Source of the DNA: Mesorhizobium muleiense
Lineage (GTDB): Bacteria; Pseudomonadota; Alphaproteobacteria; Rhizobiales; Rhizobiaceae
DNA: 64,000 nucleotides
Reading direction: 5' to 3'
Assembly: GCF_900099905.1 (NCBI RefSeq)
Contig: NZ_FNEE01000001.1
Coordinates: forward strand, 669,091 to 733,090
Shown here: piece after piece, positions 63,422 to 64,000 of the stretch
Layout of the letters: every line of letters starts with the position of its first letter
Position numbering within the stretch: the stretch's first letter is position 1
The notes under the pieces: model-generated
The model's database searches: none
The model's input: only the letters and a program-made list of their open reading frames with translations
What the model was told of the DNA's origin: nothing
Position numbers and translations under genes: made by a program

Positions 63422-64000
63422 TTACGCTGCCGCTTCCGCCAACGCCTTGTCGCCAGCTTGCGCGCGTGCCGTTGCGGCCAGCAGATCGGTCTGCGTGATG
63501 AGGCCGAGGATGTGCTGGTTGTCGTCTACGATGACGACGGCGTGGCTGCGGCCGTCGGTAAGCACCGGCAGGAGGCCCATGGCCGGCGCACTCGCCGAGG
63601 CAGTCGCCACGGCCTTTGTCACGCTTTTCACCGCTTGCGCCGCCCGCGCCAGTTCGCGCAGTCCGACGGCGCCGATAAGCTTGGCCTCCGCGTCGACGAC
63701 CGGCAGCATCCGGATATTGTGATCGAGCAGCAGTTGACGCGCCTCGTCGGCATCAGCATGCTCGTCCACGGCAATCACGTCGCGCGACATGATATCCTCG
63801 CACAGCAAGGTCCGGTGCGTGCGCACCATCGCCTGTAACTCCACCTGCCGCAGTAGCCGTTCGAGATCGTTGCGGTCGATGTCGAACGTCTCCTCCAAAG
63901 CGCCGAGCGCAGCATCGATGTCCTCGGGCCGGAAGCCGATACGCTCCTGCGCCGGTGGATCGATGGTGCCGTGGCTGTTCTTTGACGCAGCGGTGGTACC
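63422..64000 (-). CDS. HPP-family protein with two CBS domains, N-terminus beyond window
   Basis: The frame is open to the window end (about 192 codons seen). The visible part is the C-terminal half: linker ERIGFRPEDIDAALGALEET, then CBS 1 (CEDIMSRDVIAVDEHADADE, HNIRMLPVVDAEAKLIGAVG) and CBS 2 (GRSHAVVIVDDNQHILGLIT). The linker sequence is typical of HPP proteins, whose N-terminal half is four membrane helices (nitrite or anion transport related). CBS pairs bind adenine nucleotides. The start is outside the window. Confidence 0.85.
   Translation of the reverse strand, partial: GTTAASKNSHGTIDPPAQERIGFRPEDIDAALGALEETFDIDRNDLERLLRQVELQAMVRTHRTLLCEDIMSRDVIAVDEHADADEARQLLLDHNIRMLPVVDAEAKLIGAVGLRELARAAQAVKSVTKAVATASASAPAMGLLPVLTDGRSHAVVIVDDNQHILGLITQTDLLAATARAQAGDKALAEAAA

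Overview
The window is a high-GC chromosomal segment of an alphaproteobacterium in the order Hyphomicrobiales, most likely Mesorhizobium or a close relative. The evidence is the gene content (lptD-lptG-lptF, pepA-holC, HdaA, BluB, two DUF982 proteins, DUF680, DUF1236, a DUF2270 protein), the loose TTGACA promoters and GGAAC-type ECF promoters, and the dispersed palindromic repeats typical of rhizobia. The genus is my inference; no marker gene such as 16S rRNA is present.

Layout. 1-6.5 kb: LPS export genes lptD (cut by the window edge), lptG and lptF run leftwards, divergent from pepA and holC. 6.5-9.2 kb: a frameshifted haloacid dehalogenase, unrecognised gene debris, and a RidA-like gene divergent from a TetR regulator across a strong inverted repeat. 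9.4-15.6 kb: one operon of a GntR regulator, a PLP-dependent sulfur amino acid type lyase and a complete sugar-type ABC importer. 15.8-20.9 kb: rlmJ, small exported proteins, a winged-helix regulator with its own operator, a histone H1-like gene broken by a 22-bp tandem duplication, a hairpin-rich gap, a GST and an outer-membrane beta-barrel protein. 21.3-25.6 kb: a FolM-like SDR, uvrC, pgsA, moaD and moaE in series. 25.8-28.1 kb: epoxide hydrolase, SDR remnant, and an ArsR-SRPBCC pair.

28.2-30.8 kb holds the most interesting system: a bufferin-type RiPP cassette. It has a secreted four-cysteine DUF2282 precursor (bufA), a DUF692/MNIO iron oxygenase (bufB), a DUF2063 partner (bufC) and a DoxX membrane protein, tightly packed with overlapping frames. 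In known relatives this makes a copper-binding modified peptide. 31-38 kb: a YbaY-META exported protein, ndk, DUF1905, bluB, GST, DinB, DUF982, a UvrD-like helicase and small envelope genes. 38.7-45.6 kb: an ABC-F ATPase, a thioredoxin with a ccdA gene broken by a small deletion, a molybdopterin oxidoreductase and DUF2270/DUF680 genes. 45.7-50.7 kb: SixA, purN, purM, a second CDP-alcohol phosphatidyltransferase, an AI-2E family exporter and hdaA. 51-54.1 kb: a GlxA-type regulator, a chloroperoxidase-like hydrolase, tRNA-Pro, an NDUFS4-like complex I subunit and tRNA-Arg. 54.2-58.3 kb: a patch of small stress-type genes, an NRAMP-like transporter and an IS630-like remnant. 58.4-64 kb: an SLC13/ArsB-type permease, YkvA, a MarR-SDR pair with palindromic operators, and a cupredoxin-DUF4142 operon beside an ECF sigma gene that carries the same promoter motif, then an HPP/CBS protein cut by the window end.

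Regulation can be read directly in several places: inverted repeats between divergent regulator/target pairs (TetR, MarR), operators set between the -35 and -10 elements (ArsR, winged helix), and ECF promoters (GGGAAC-N17-RTCCAA twice; GGAAC-N16-GGTT twice). Gene decay is also visible: three genes have small frame-changing indels and three stretches look like gene or IS debris.
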